The notes under the pieces were generated by a model. The model was not told the origin of the DNA and did not search any database. It was given only the letters and a program-made list of their open reading frames with translations. A stretch of DNA of 64,000 bases from Flavobacterium rhamnosiphilum (lineage in GTDB: Bacteria > Bacteroidota > Bacteroidia > Flavobacteriales > Flavobacteriaceae), in contig NZ_SMLG01000016.1 in assembly GCF_004349195.1 (NCBI RefSeq), positions 1-64,000 of the forward strand, written 5' to 3'. The translations under genes and the position numbers were made by a program. Positions 9,122 through 17,271 of the stretch are shown in pieces (position 1 is the stretch's first letter; every line of letters begins with the position of its first letter).

Positions 9122-9332
9122 AAAGGTATTCCCAAGAACAATTCAAAACTAAAAGCAGAAAGTTAATTTCTTTAAAAATCATATATTTCGTATTTACAAT
9201 TAGTTAATTAACAGTTTATTCCATTTTAATATGTTTAATTTTATCGTACTTAAAAAATTAAGTAATGAGTTTGTTTGAGAGAATACCCTATTTAGTATTC
9301 CTCATAAAAAATTAATCTTAAAAACTACTGTT

Positions 9333-9896
9333 ATGAGAACTCAAATTAGTAAAAACGAAAATAGCAAAGGAGCTGTACAAGCAAATGCAACACATGGATT
9401 GAGAGATTTATTTGAAGTTGGATTGAAAGATATTTATTGGGCAGAGAAAGTATTAACTAAAACGTTGCCAAAAATGATGAAAAATGCATCATCACCAGAA
9501 TTAGTTAACTCTTTAAAAAACCAATTGAGTGAAACAAAAGAACACGTTTCGCGTTTGGAAAAAATATTTGAAGTAACTGGCGTTGAAGCGACTGCTATAA
9601 AATGCGAAGCTATGGGAGGCATATTGAAAGAAACCAATAGCTTGATAAGACAAACTGATATTGGCGTAGTGCGAGATGCCGGAATTATTGCAGCAGATCA
9701 AAAGGTAAAACATTATGAAATTGCTACTTATGGTACGCTGCATGCTTTTGCTAAAACCTTAGGGGAAGACAAAGTAGCTAGTTTATTGGCCATGAGTCTT
9801 GATGAAGAAAAAAGAACAGATGCTGCATTAACCGGAATTGCTTTAAATGCCATCAACAGTCAAGCGCACAGGGCTGATGCAATTACGAATACTTAA
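9333..9896 (+). CDS. YciE/DUF892 ferritin-like protein
   Basis: A 187-residue four-helix protein. After a short polar leader, the segment GLRDLFEVGLKDIYWAEKVL starts the ferritin-like bundle. Candidate di-metal ligands recur as E and E-x-x-H pairs in ETKEHVSRLE, DQKVKHYEIA and LDEEKRTDAAL. YciE/YciF-type proteins are stress-associated and may bind iron. A strong hairpin terminator follows. Confidence 0.85.
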   Translation: MRTQISKNENSKGAVQANATHGLRDLFEVGLKDIYWAEKVLTKTLPKMMKNASSPELVNSLKNQLSETKEHVSRLEKIFEVTGVEATAIKCEAMGGILKETNSLIRQTDIGVVRDAGIIAADQKVKHYEIATYGTLHAFAKTLGEDKVASLLAMSLDEEKRTDAALTGIALNAINSQAHRADAITNT

Positions 9897-9943
9897 ATAT
9901 AATTACAGTTGGAGAATCTACCCTTCTTTTTTATTTCTCCACT

Positions 9944-9978
9944 CACAAAAAAGCCCACAAAATGTGGGCTTTTTTGTG
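9944..9978 (+). terminator. rho-independent terminator after the ferritin-like gene
   Basis: Perfect stem AAAAAAGCCCACA / TGTGGGCTTTTTT with a short AAA loop and a T-run on the + strand. Confidence 0.85.
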
Positions 9979-10055
9979 AATTATACAAAGTCATACCGGT
10001 AATTTTATTCCACATAAATTCTAACGGAATCATACATTAAATATTCATAAAAACT

Positions 10056-10087
10056 TTTGCGGTAACCCTAAATAAAAATTACATTTG
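10056..10087 (+). promoter_or_regulatory. Bacteroidota sigma-A promoter of the transketolase genes
   Basis: The -33 TTTG is at 10056-10059 and the -7 TACATTTG at 10080-10087, 20 bases apart, 25 bases before the start codon. Confidence 0.75.
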
Positions 10088-10112
10088 CAGCAGTTTAACT
10101 TTTACACACAAA

Positions 10113-10967
10113 ATGAAGCCTAACACACAACAATTAAACGATTTAACAATCCAAGTCAGAAGAGATATTCTTCGAATGGTACACGCTGTCAATTCAGGTC
10201 ACCCAGGTGGTTCTCTAGGTTGTACTGAATTTCTGGTAACCTTATACCAAAACTTGATGGAACGCAAAGAAGGTTTTGATATGGACGGTATTGGAGAAGA
10301 TCTTTTTTTCCTTTCAAACGGACATATTTCTCCTGTTTTCTACAGCGTTTTAGCGAGAAGCGGTTATTTTCCGGTATCAGAACTGGCTACTTTCCGTTTG
10401 ATCAATTCAAGACTACAAGGTCACCCAACAACTCATGACAGTTTACCTGGAGTACGTATTGCATCAGGTTCTTTGGGACAAGGATTATCAGTAGGAATTG
10501 GTGCCGCTCAAGCTAAAAAATTAAATGGTGACAACCATATTATTTACACGCTTCACGGAGATGGTGAATTACAAGAAGGTCAAAACTGGGAAGCTATCAT
10601 GTATGCTTCTGCAAAAAAAGTAGACAATCTTATCGCTACGATCGATTTAAACGGAAAACAAATTGACGGTACAACTGATGAAGTTTTAGCAATGGGAAGT
10701 ATCCGCGCTAAATTTGAAGCTTTTGATTGGGATGTTTTAGAAATTGAAAAAGGGAATGATATCGAAGCTATCATTGCTGGAATGAATGACGCAAAATCAA
10801 GAACAGGAAAAGGAAAACCGGTTTGTGTGTTGTTGCATACTGAAATGGGTAATGGTGTAGATTTTATGATGAATACTCATGCATGGCACGGAAAAGCGCC
10901 TAATGATGCTCAACTGGAGAATGCTCTAGCACAAAACTATAATACTGGAGGCGAAAGCGACTACTAA
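10113..10967 (+). CDS. transketolase, N-terminal (TPP-binding) subunit
   Basis: A 284-residue protein covering the pyrophosphate-binding half of transketolase. NSGHPGGSLGCTEFL lies at the start, the thiamine-diphosphate motif GDGELQEGQNWEA around 150 continues to TIDLNGKQIDG, and THAWHGKAPND is near the end. Together with the next gene it makes a full enzyme of the pentose phosphate pathway, moving two-carbon units between sugar phosphates in the cytoplasm. The split form is common in Bacteroidota and archaea. Confidence 0.93.
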   Translation: MKPNTQQLNDLTIQVRRDILRMVHAVNSGHPGGSLGCTEFLVTLYQNLMERKEGFDMDGIGEDLFFLSNGHISPVFYSVLARSGYFPVSELATFRLINSRLQGHPTTHDSLPGVRIASGSLGQGLSVGIGAAQAKKLNGDNHIIYTLHGDGELQEGQNWEAIMYASAKKVDNLIATIDLNGKQIDGTTDEVLAMGSIRAKFEAFDWDVLEIEKGNDIEAIIAGMNDAKSRTGKGKPVCVLLHTEMGNGVDFMMNTHAWHGKAPNDAQLENALAQNYNTGGESDY

Positions 10968-10974
10968 GAATTAA

Positions 10975-11007
10975 GATTGCTGATTAACGATTTCTGATTC
11001 CAGATTT
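10975..11007 (+). repeat. 33-base dispersed repeat, copy 1
   Basis: The sequence GATTGCTGATTAACGATTTC and onward matches 30 of 33 bases of the reverse strand at 22110-22142, inside the B12 riboswitch. It lies in the spacer between the two transketolase genes. Confidence 0.7.
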
Positions 11008-11050
11008 TTTTAATCTTTCAATTTTTTAATCTTTCAATTTTAAAAGAAAA

Positions 11051-12004
11051 ATGAAAAAATATACAAATACAGGAAGTAAAGATACTCGTTCGGGTTTTGG
11101 AGCGGGAATGACTGAATTAGGTCAAAAGAATGAAAATGTGGTAGCACTTTGTGCGGATTTAATTGGTTCTTTAAAATTTGACGATTTCAAGAAAAATCAT
11201 CCGGAACGTTTTTTCCAAATTGGAATTGCTGAAGCGAATATGATTGGAATTGCAGCGGGTTTAACAGTTGGTGGTAAAATTCCTTTTACAGGAACTTTCG
11301 CTAACTTTTCTACAGGAAGAGTGTATGATCAAATTCGTCAATCAGTAGCCTATTCTGAGAAAAACGTAAAAATTTGTGCTTCACATGCTGGATTAACATT
11401 AGGTGAAGACGGTGCAACACACCAAATTCTTGAAGACATTGGATTAATGAAAATGTTACCAGGAATGACTGTGATCAATACGTGTGATTACAATCAGACT
11501 AAAGCGGCTACTTTAGCATTAGCAGATCACCATGGTCCAGCTTACTTGCGTTTTGGTCGTCCGGTTGTTCCTAATTTCATGCCAGCTGACGAGCCTTTCG
11601 TAATAGGAAAAGCGATTCTTTTAAGTGAAGGTACTGATGTAACAATTGTTGCTACAGGGCATTTAGTTTGGGAAGCTTTAATCGCAGCTGAAGCTTTAGA
11701 GGCAAAAGGTATTTCTGCTGAAGTAATCAATATTCATACTATCAAACCATTGGATGAAGAAGCGATTTTGAAATCATTGGCAAAAACAAAATGTATCGTT
11801 ACTGCCGAAGAACACAACATCCTTGGTGGTCTTGGCGAAAGCGTTTCCAGAGTATTAGCGTTAAATAGTCCGGCTCCACAAGAGTTTGTAGCGGTTAATG
11901 ACAGTTTTGGAGAATCAGGAACACCAGAACAATTGATGGAAAAATACAAATTGAACAATCAAGCAATTGTTGAAGCTGTAGAAAGAGTAATGAAAAGAAA
12001 ATAA
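11051..12004 (+). CDS. transketolase, C-terminal (pyrimidine-binding) subunit
   Basis: A 317-residue protein covering the pyrimidine-binding and C-terminal domains of transketolase. FFQIGIAEANMIGIAAGLTV carries the catalytic Glu (IAEAN) that activates thiamine diphosphate; SHAGLTLGEDGATHQ follows; the C-terminal domain has ATGHLVWEA and TAEEHNILGGLGE. It starts 83 bases after the N-terminal subunit and is surely co-transcribed. It also resembles the C-half of DXP synthase, but the paired N-half is transketolase-type. Confidence 0.93.
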   Translation: MKKYTNTGSKDTRSGFGAGMTELGQKNENVVALCADLIGSLKFDDFKKNHPERFFQIGIAEANMIGIAAGLTVGGKIPFTGTFANFSTGRVYDQIRQSVAYSEKNVKICASHAGLTLGEDGATHQILEDIGLMKMLPGMTVINTCDYNQTKAATLALADHHGPAYLRFGRPVVPNFMPADEPFVIGKAILLSEGTDVTIVATGHLVWEALIAAEALEAKGISAEVINIHTIKPLDEEAILKSLAKTKCIVTAEEHNILGGLGESVSRVLALNSPAPQEFVAVNDSFGESGTPEQLMEKYKLNNQAIVEAVERVMKRK

Positions 12005-12022
12005 TCTTTTTATTTTTATACC

Positions 12023-12059
12023 AAAAAAAAATCCAGTTCAATTGAACTGGATTTTTTTT
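12023..12059. terminator. bidirectional terminator
   Basis: The stem ATCCAGTTCAATTGAACTGGAT is flanked by A8 and T8. It serves the transketolase operon and the convergent FKBP lipoprotein gene. Confidence 0.85.
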
Positions 12060-12072
12060 GAATTGTATTTTT

Positions 12073-13098
12073 TTAATTACACTTCACTAAATGTCTTTTT
12101 ACTCTCGCTGGATCAGTGGTATTTCCATCACAACTAGGAATATCTGCAAAAGGAATTAAAATGCCATTAGCACCTGTAATTTCTTTTTTTGTACTAACAC
12201 CATCACCATCATCATCAACATCCAAGAAATTAGGGATACCATCACCATCTGAATCATCAGGATTTATTACACCATCAGGTAATTCAGCTTTTGTCCACAT
12301 ATATCCATCTCCATCTAAATCTTCCTGAAACGACTTAACACCATCAGGAATAGGAACAATTGACTGACCACTAAATACAAATTCATGATCTAATCTTTGT
12401 ATTTCATATAACTTGAAATTAAAAACTAAGGGAGCGTAAGCTGGTATAGTACCTTGTCCCGAAGAAAAATAAGCTAATCCAGAAGGAATAAACATCACAC
12501 CTGCTCCGAAATCTTTGTAAGAAATTGTACCGTCTACATTTGAATCATAAGTTCCACTTTTGAATTGAGGAATTATTTCTTTCCAACCCCTTAAATAGCC
12601 ATATAGATCTACAAAACCGTTTGGATATTTAACATCTGTAAACTGAGTTGTAGTAAGCGTAATAACATTAGCTTCGGTTTTACTCGTTAAATAATCCCCT
12701 CTATAGGATACCAACATACCATCAACATTTGAAGGTGACTCTCCTATTCCTTCTCTAAGCACTAAATAATATAATTTATAGGTTATGTTGTGAAGCTTTA
12801 CCTCTCTACTCCAAAGTTGAGGAAAAGTTGTCCCTCCCTGAACTGCATTGTCTTTATAAGACCAGATTGATGGCTGGTTTCCTCCTGTTGGAATTTTAAC
12901 AATTTTAGTATCAACATCAGGTGAAACATCTTCTATATAATAGGTTTTTAAATATTCTTCAATATCAGCTAAATCAGTTGCATATTGCACTGCGTAATCT
13001 CTAGGTGGCGTGATTTCTGCGGCATCATTATCTTTTGAACATGAAAATAAAGAGAAAGTTGTAATTGATAAAATAAAATAATACTTAAATTTGTTCAT
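12073..13098 (-). CDS. FKBP-type peptidyl-prolyl isomerase lipoprotein with Ca-binding Asp repeats
   Basis: 341 residues from MNKFKYYF; the frame extends 36 codons upstream but lacks a signal there. The lipobox is FSLFSCSKD, so it is an exported lipoprotein. The middle (about 140-265) is FKBP-like: RGWKEIIPQFKSGTY, then GVMFIPSGLAYFS and APLVFNFKLYEI. The C-terminus has Asp-rich thrombospondin-3/EF-like repeats (DSDGDGIPNFLDVDDDGDGV) that usually bind calcium. It probably assists folding of envelope proteins. Gliding-motility lipoproteins have similar domains, but no specific match is claimed. Confidence 0.85.
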   Translation of the reverse strand: MNKFKYYFILSITTFSLFSCSKDNDAAEITPPRDYAVQYATDLADIEEYLKTYYIEDVSPDVDTKIVKIPTGGNQPSIWSYKDNAVQGGTTFPQLWSREVKLHNITYKLYYLVLREGIGESPSNVDGMLVSYRGDYLTSKTEANVITLTTTQFTDVKYPNGFVDLYGYLRGWKEIIPQFKSGTYDSNVDGTISYKDFGAGVMFIPSGLAYFSSGQGTIPAYAPLVFNFKLYEIQRLDHEFVFSGQSIVPIPDGVKSFQEDLDGDGYMWTKAELPDGVINPDDSDGDGIPNFLDVDDDGDGVSTKKEITGANGILIPFADIPSCDGNTTDPARVKRHLVKCN

Positions 13099-13177
13099 TA
13101 TAGCTAATTTTTTAAGTGCGCAAGATACAATATTGATTGATTTTTGTAAACTATTTAACTCCGATTTTAGAAAATTT

Positions 13178-13573
13178 ATGAGAATAGATAAATATTTATG
13201 GTGCATGCGGTATTACAAAACCAGAAATATGGTTACCGAAGCCTGTAAAAAGAATCATGTGACTGTAAATGGTCTTGTAGCCAAGCCATCAAAAGAGGTT
13301 TTCCCTACTGATAAAATTACGTTCAGAAAAGACCAAATTACACAAATAATCACCGTCTTGGATATACCCGAGAATCGTGTTGGGGCTAAACTAGTTGATA
13401 TTTACCGACGAAATGATACTCCGGCAGAAGCCTATCAACATTTAGAATTACTGAAATTATCCAAAGAACATTACCGAAAAAATGGTACGGGAAGACCTAC
13501 CAAAAAAGACAGAAGAGATATTGATGGATTTATCCCCTCCCCAACCCTCCCCGAAGGGGAGGGAGACGAGTAG
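13178..13573 (+). CDS. S4-domain RNA-binding protein, Hsp15-like
   Basis: 131 residues from MRIDKYLWCMRYYKTRNMV. The frame is open 29 codons further upstream, but the S4 domain begins at this Met. The S4 fold spans about 1-60 (CKKNHVTVNGLVAKPSKEVF), followed by a basic tail (KKDRRD). Hsp15 relatives bind stalled 50S subunits. The last 13 residues (after DG) come from the GC-rich repeat at 13534-13565, and the TAG stop spans the junction with miniature element B2, so the native C-terminus has been altered by insertions. Confidence 0.88.
   Translation: MRIDKYLWCMRYYKTRNMVTEACKKNHVTVNGLVAKPSKEVFPTDKITFRKDQITQIITVLDIPENRVGAKLVDIYRRNDTPAEAYQHLELLKLSKEHYRKNGTGRPTKKDRRDIDGFIPSPTLPEGEGDE
13534..13565. 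repeat. GC-rich palindromic repeat, copy 1
   Basis: A CCCTCCCC...GGGGAGGG hairpin unit. Its reverse complement matches 13861-13892 at 31 of 32 bases. It overlaps the 3' end of the S4 gene. Confidence 0.8.
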
Positions 13574-13650
13574 GACAAACGCATGAAAAAATAAACATCT
13601 ATTTTTCGCCACGTCCCGAGGCTAATTTTTATTATGATGCGTTTGCTCTG
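13572..13650. mobile_element. miniature inverted-repeat element B2 (79 bp)
   Basis: The ends AGGACAAACGCAT and ATGCGTTTGCTCT are inverted repeats at 11 of 13 bases. The exact 11-base direct repeat GGGAGACGAGT flanks it (13561-13571 and 13651-13661), which looks like a target duplication. It shares the CAAACGCAT end with element B1 and carries no coding sequence. Confidence 0.7.
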
Positions 13651-13860
13651 GGGAGACGAGTCTTAAAATTAAAATAAACAATATATTTGCCCACAATATT
13701 ACCTAACAACAAAAAACAGCATACGGATTAGCACAGATTTATTTGATTATTTTATTCAAAATTTATTATAATTCGTAGCAAAAAAAACTTTTTAGATAAT
13801 ATTACGAACAAGTATTTAATAACAATCAAGAAAATATCGAATAACCTTTGCCGAACCTGG

Positions 13861-13892
13861 CTCCCTCCCCTTCGGGGAGGGCTGGGGAGGGG
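13861..13892. repeat. GC-rich palindromic repeat, copy 2 (inverted)
   Basis: Inverted copy of 13534-13565 (31 of 32 bases), ending 20 bases before the phosphoribosyltransferase start codon. The stem centres on CCCCTTCGGGG. Confidence 0.8.
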
Positions 13893-13911
13893 AATATAAA
13901 ATTTTTAAACA

Positions 13912-14412
13912 ATGAGCAAAAATATCATTTTAACGAATCAGGAAATTGAGCATAAAATAAAAAGGATTGCTTACCAAATCTACGAAACATTTGTAGATGA
14001 AGAAGAAATTGTAATCGCAGGAATTGCGGCTAACGGTTTTACATTTGCAAAAAAAATAGCCTTGGTTCTAGAAACCATTTCTCCTCTTAAAGTTTCGCTT
14101 TGCGAAGTACAAATCAATAAACAAAATCCCGAATTACCAATTCACACTTCTTTATCAAAAGAACAGTATGCTAATAAAGGCTTAATTCTTGTAGACGATG
14201 TGCTAAATTCAGGCACCACATTAATCTATGCGGTGAGGCATTTTATAGATGTACCTTTAAAAAAGTTTAAAACGGCGGTCCTTGTTGACCGAAACCACAA
14301 AAAATACCCTGTAAAAGCTGATTTTAAAGGAATATCACTTTCTACTTCTTTACTCGAACACGTACAAGTAGTTTTTGACGAAAACGACGACAATTATGCT
14401 TATTTAAGCTAA
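13912..14412 (+). CDS. phosphoribosyltransferase domain protein (PyrR-like)
   Basis: A 166-residue type I phosphoribosyltransferase. The PRPP-binding motif is LILVDDVLNSGTTL (about 92-105), and the N-terminal part IVIAGIAANGFTFAKKI matches PyrR/Hpt-like folds. The substrate base is unknown. Its end overlaps the convergent aroK by 9 bases. The GC-rich repeat immediately upstream forms its leader. Confidence 0.8.
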   Translation: MSKNIILTNQEIEHKIKRIAYQIYETFVDEEEIVIAGIAANGFTFAKKIALVLETISPLKVSLCEVQINKQNPELPIHTSLSKEQYANKGLILVDDVLNSGTTLIYAVRHFIDVPLKKFKTAVLVDRNHKKYPVKADFKGISLSTSLLEHVQVVFDENDDNYAYLS

Positions 14413-14922
14413 AATTGCAACAATGTCGACTACAGTCTGGTCTATTGTCTTATCATCAACAATCACCTTATATTGCGCTTGATTGTAATAAAAACTTCTG
14501 TCAAAAAGATGTTTAGCAATAAATTCTTTCATCTCAGCGTCACTTTTATTTGCAATAAGGGGACGCTTACTTTTACCATAACTCAATCTATTGAACAAAG
14601 TATCTATTGAAGCTTTGAGATAAACAGATACTACATTATCGCCTTTTAATAATTCATGATTATTGGCATAGCATGGAGTTCCTCCACCTAAACCGATGAT
14701 CAATTGCTCCGGCGAATTCAATAATTCGACAAAAACTTCATGTTCTAACTTCCTAAAATAAATTTCTCCGTGCTTTTCAAAAATGGCATTTATGGATAAA
14801 TTTACTTTCTCTTCTATCTTTTTATCCAAATCCACAAATGGGATTTCGATAATTTTCGACAACTTATTTGCAATTGTGGACTTCCCACAACCCATATAAC
14901 CTAATAATATAATTTTTTTCAT
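14404..14922 (-). CDS. aroK: shikimate kinase
   Basis: A 172-residue kinase that phosphorylates shikimate at the 3-hydroxyl with ATP, the fifth step of the chorismate pathway. Walker A is GYMGCGKS (8-15). Shikimate-binding residues are visible in FVDLDKKIEE, YFRKLE and GLGGGTPC, and the lid arginine in SKRPLI. The length is normal for the family. Confidence 0.94.
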   Translation of the reverse strand: MKKIILLGYMGCGKSTIANKLSKIIEIPFVDLDKKIEEKVNLSINAIFEKHGEIYFRKLEHEVFVELLNSPEQLIIGLGGGTPCYANNHELLKGDNVVSVYLKASIDTLFNRLSYGKSKRPLIANKSDAEMKEFIAKHLFDRSFYYNQAQYKVIVDDKTIDQTVVDIVAILA

Positions 14923-14993
14923 CTTAATAAAACCTTACAAATTAAGGTGTTGAGTATTTTTGTTAAAAAAAGACAAATTTATAATAAAAATGC

Positions 14994-15025
14994 TTGCAAA
15001 ACTTCAAATAAAGTCCTTATATTTG
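14994..15025 (+). promoter_or_regulatory. sigma-A promoter of the tRNA cluster
   Basis: TTG at 14994-14996 and a -7 TATATTTG at 15018-15025, 21 bases apart, 24 bases upstream of the first tRNA. Confidence 0.75.
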
Positions 15026-15049
15026 CACCCGCATTCAAGGAAAGAATAT

Positions 15050-15122
15050 GACTCGATAGCTCAGTTGGTAGAGCACATCACTTTTAATGATGGGGTCCTG
15101 GGTTCGAGCCCCAGTCGGGTCA
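15050..15122 (+). tRNA. tRNA-Lys (anticodon TTT), copy 1
   Basis: 73 bases. The acceptor stem GACTCGA/TCGGGTC has a G-T wobble, the anticodon loop is CTTTTAA with anticodon TTT, and the T arm is CTGGGTTCGAGCCCCAG. CCA is not encoded. Confidence 0.96.
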
Positions 15123-15160
15123 CAATTTTAGTGATCAACACATAATTTCCTTGAAGCATT

Positions 15161-15233
15161 GACTCGATAGCTCAGTTGGTAGAGCACATCACTTTTAATG
15201 ATGGGGTCCTGGGTTCGAGCCCCAGTCGGGTCA
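15161..15233 (+). tRNA. tRNA-Lys (anticodon TTT), copy 2
   Basis: Identical in sequence to the copy at 15050, 38 bases downstream and on the same transcript. Confidence 0.96.
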
Positions 15234-15275
15234 CAAAAGGTCGAGTAATTTATTACTTGACCTTTTCTTTTTTAA

Positions 15276-15358
15276 GGCCACGTGGAGAAACGGTAGACTT
15301 GCCAGCTTGAGGGGCTGGTGCTCGCAAGGGCGTGTGGGTTCAAATCCCACCGTGGTCA
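15276..15358 (+). tRNA. tRNA-Leu (anticodon GAG)
   Basis: 83 bases. The acceptor is GGCCACG/CGTGGTC, the anticodon loop holds GAG (GCTTGAGGGG), and a long variable arm of class II type (TGCTCGCAAGGGCGT) precedes the T arm TGGGTTCAAATCCCA. CCA is not encoded. Confidence 0.94.
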
Positions 15359-15378
15359 CATCAGGAATTAAAAAAACT

Positions 15379-15416
15379 AACGCAACCCCAATAAACAAAG
15401 GAGTTGCGTTTTTTTA
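15379..15416 (+). terminator. terminator of the tRNA operon
   Basis: The stem AACGCAACCCC / GGAGTTGCGTT (one mismatch) is followed by a T-run on the + strand. Confidence 0.75.
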
Positions 15417-15673
15417 TACTAAATATCTAAACGACAATACACACGACAACTATCGATTTATAACTTCAATCTTGTATTATTAGGTCGGCGTGGTATTACA
15501 AAGCTCATTCTAGTTTAATCAAAAAAAAATATTATTATCAAAAAACCCATCGATAAACTCCCAGTAATAAAAAAAAATGTCCCTACATAGAGGAATCTCT
15601 TATTGTTTTTGTTTTCTTTTCTCATGTTTTATTATTCCCTTCTCCACGGTACTAACCATTTCTTTAAATTTTA

Positions 15674-15913
15674 ATGCAATATAAACTCCCAAAACATAAC
15701 AAATTGAGAGTATGTCTATTGCAAAATAACATTCAAAAAACTGTTTTCACAATACCCACTTTTGGTGATATTTCATTTAATAATAAACGGGCGGATAAGC
15801 TAAAAAAACAATACTTTAAACCAAAAAAAGGAGATGTCTGCATCATCAGAGCCAATATAAACAACAAAGTGAAGGATAACAAAGCGTCATTGATGATTGT
15901 TCAACGTTCCTAA
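15674..15913 (+). CDS. hypothetical small basic protein
   Basis: A 79-residue open frame rich in Lys and Asn (NNKRADKLKKQYFKPKKGDV), with no family I recognise, no signal peptide and no membrane segment. It is the only frame of any length in the 740 bases between the tRNA cluster and the DUF4252 genes, and is followed by a terminator hairpin. It may be a small gene or chance. Confidence 0.35.
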   Translation: MQYKLPKHNKLRVCLLQNNIQKTVFTIPTFGDISFNNKRADKLKKQYFKPKKGDVCIIRANINNKVKDNKASLMIVQRS

Positions 15914-16045
15914 TTGAAGTCAAAAAGCTGGCTTACCCAGAATTTTATTAAAGCTATAGAATAGGGAAGCAAATGTGACATTAAAAACATAAAAATGTTT
16001 TGCAAGTAATTGCATTTCTATACTCATTATAAAATCAATAGCAAT

Positions 16046-16081
16046 AAAAAAGCGTCTTGACAAAATATCAAGACGCTTTTT
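16046..16081. terminator. bidirectional terminator
   Basis: The stem AAAAAGCGTCTTGA / TCAAGACGCTTTTT closes the DUF4252 operon on the minus strand and any transcript from the left. Confidence 0.85.
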
Positions 16082-16099
16082 CACTATTTAAGAATACGT

Positions 16100-16633
16100 T
16101 TATTTCATTAACTGCTGCAAAGGCTTCAACTGCTCTAAATCAATATTAGATTGCTGTAAAACGCTCATCATAGTCATAATATTAGTAGGATTCATATCCT
16201 TGCCCAAAATTCGAACAACAGCAAAACCATTTTCCTTTTTATTAGCAAAGAACACAAACTCTTCAATATGCTCATCAGTCCCTACGAAGCTCACCGAAGC
16301 ACCTTCTTTTCCAGAACCAAACTTCATAAGCTGTTGGTACTTTTTGTCTTTTAAAATCAAATTAACTTTGGCACGTTCAATTTCAAATTCCGCTTTATTT
16401 TTATCATTTAATTTGAAAGCCAAAACATTCATCTTGTCAAACGACTTCAAAGCATCACTCTGCGCCATTGATAGTTTTGTTTTATCAACATTCAGAATAT
16501 TAGGTGACACATCAAGAGCGATGAAATTTTTGTTTTCGGTATTTTCCACAAAATACTTTTGCAAGGTCGGTTCCGAGTTACAACTCATTAGAAACAAACT
16601 CAATAGCAGTGCTAATCCATAAACTGTTTTCAT
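16100..16633 (-). CDS. DUF4252 lipoprotein
   Basis: A 177-residue exported lipoprotein (lipobox LFLMSCNSE). The body has the DUF4252 pattern: DALKSFDKMNVLAFKL, a repeated strand-helix unit and VVRILGKDMNPTNIM near the end. It is the last gene of the sigma / anti-sigma / DUF4252 / DUF4252 operon, only one base after the preceding gene. The biochemical role of the family is unknown; the context suggests an envelope-stress output. Confidence 0.8.
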   Translation of the reverse strand: MKTVYGLALLLSLFLMSCNSEPTLQKYFVENTENKNFIALDVSPNILNVDKTKLSMAQSDALKSFDKMNVLAFKLNDKNKAEFEIERAKVNLILKDKKYQQLMKFGSGKEGASVSFVGTDEHIEEFVFFANKKENGFAVVRILGKDMNPTNIMTMMSVLQQSNIDLEQLKPLQQLMK

Positions 16634-16634
16634 C

Positions 16635-17210
16635 TTACTTTTTTCCTTTAGTTGCTTTCTTCAAATCTTCCCCACCAGGAATTTTCATCTTATTGGTAAG
16701 AACTGAAATTTCATTCAAATCGAAATTACCCTTCAAAGACATTAAAACCGTGTCGTCATTTTTAGCACCTTCAATAAACATAAACAACTCTCTTATTTGA
16801 GAATCACTTGCCCCTGATTTTACTAAAATTTTAACGCTTCTGCCGTTCTCATTCACACGCATCAGTTCTTCTAATCCTGCCGTTTTTATGTATTTATCGG
16901 CTACAGCTTTCATTTCGCCTTCTATTCTGGCACTTTTAGTAGTAAATACTTTCAAATCATCCAGTTTTTTTATCAAACTCAAATATTGTTGTGTTTCTCT
17001 ATCAGAAGTATCCATTTTTACTTTACTCATCAAGTCAAACATTTTTTTATTGACAATGATTGATGTTACGCCTTCTTGCCCGTCGAATTTATCAAAAGTC
17101 GCCTGTGCAAAAAATGTACTTGAAACTAATGCAAATACTAATGTGAGTATGATTTTTTTACTCTTATTGAAATTATTGTTCATTTTGTTGTTATTGATTG
17201 TTGATTTCAT
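16635..17210 (-). CDS. DUF4252 exported protein
   Basis: A 191-residue protein with signal peptide KKIILTLVFALVSSTFFAQA, cut after FFA. The mature part has the DUF4252 features DGQEGVTSIIVNKKMFDLM and VLMSLKGNFDLNEIS. A second Met (start at 17183) would give a more compact signal peptide and is equally plausible. It is paired with the DUF4252 lipoprotein downstream, which suggests the two products work together. Confidence 0.8.
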   Translation of the reverse strand: MKSTINNNKMNNNFNKSKKIILTLVFALVSSTFFAQATFDKFDGQEGVTSIIVNKKMFDLMSKVKMDTSDRETQQYLSLIKKLDDLKVFTTKSARIEGEMKAVADKYIKTAGLEELMRVNENGRSVKILVKSGASDSQIRELFMFIEGAKNDDTVLMSLKGNFDLNEISVLTNKMKIPGGEDLKKATKGKK

Positions 17211-17271
17211 TTTTTTAAATTGTTATGGTTTAAAATTATTTTTTTTGTTTTTTACTGTTTACTCAAGGCAA

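Noticed and set aside
12116..12328. Plus-strand Ser/Pro-rich frame
   Set aside because: Its Ser/Pro repeats are the antisense of the Asp-rich calcium-binding repeats in the FKBP lipoprotein.
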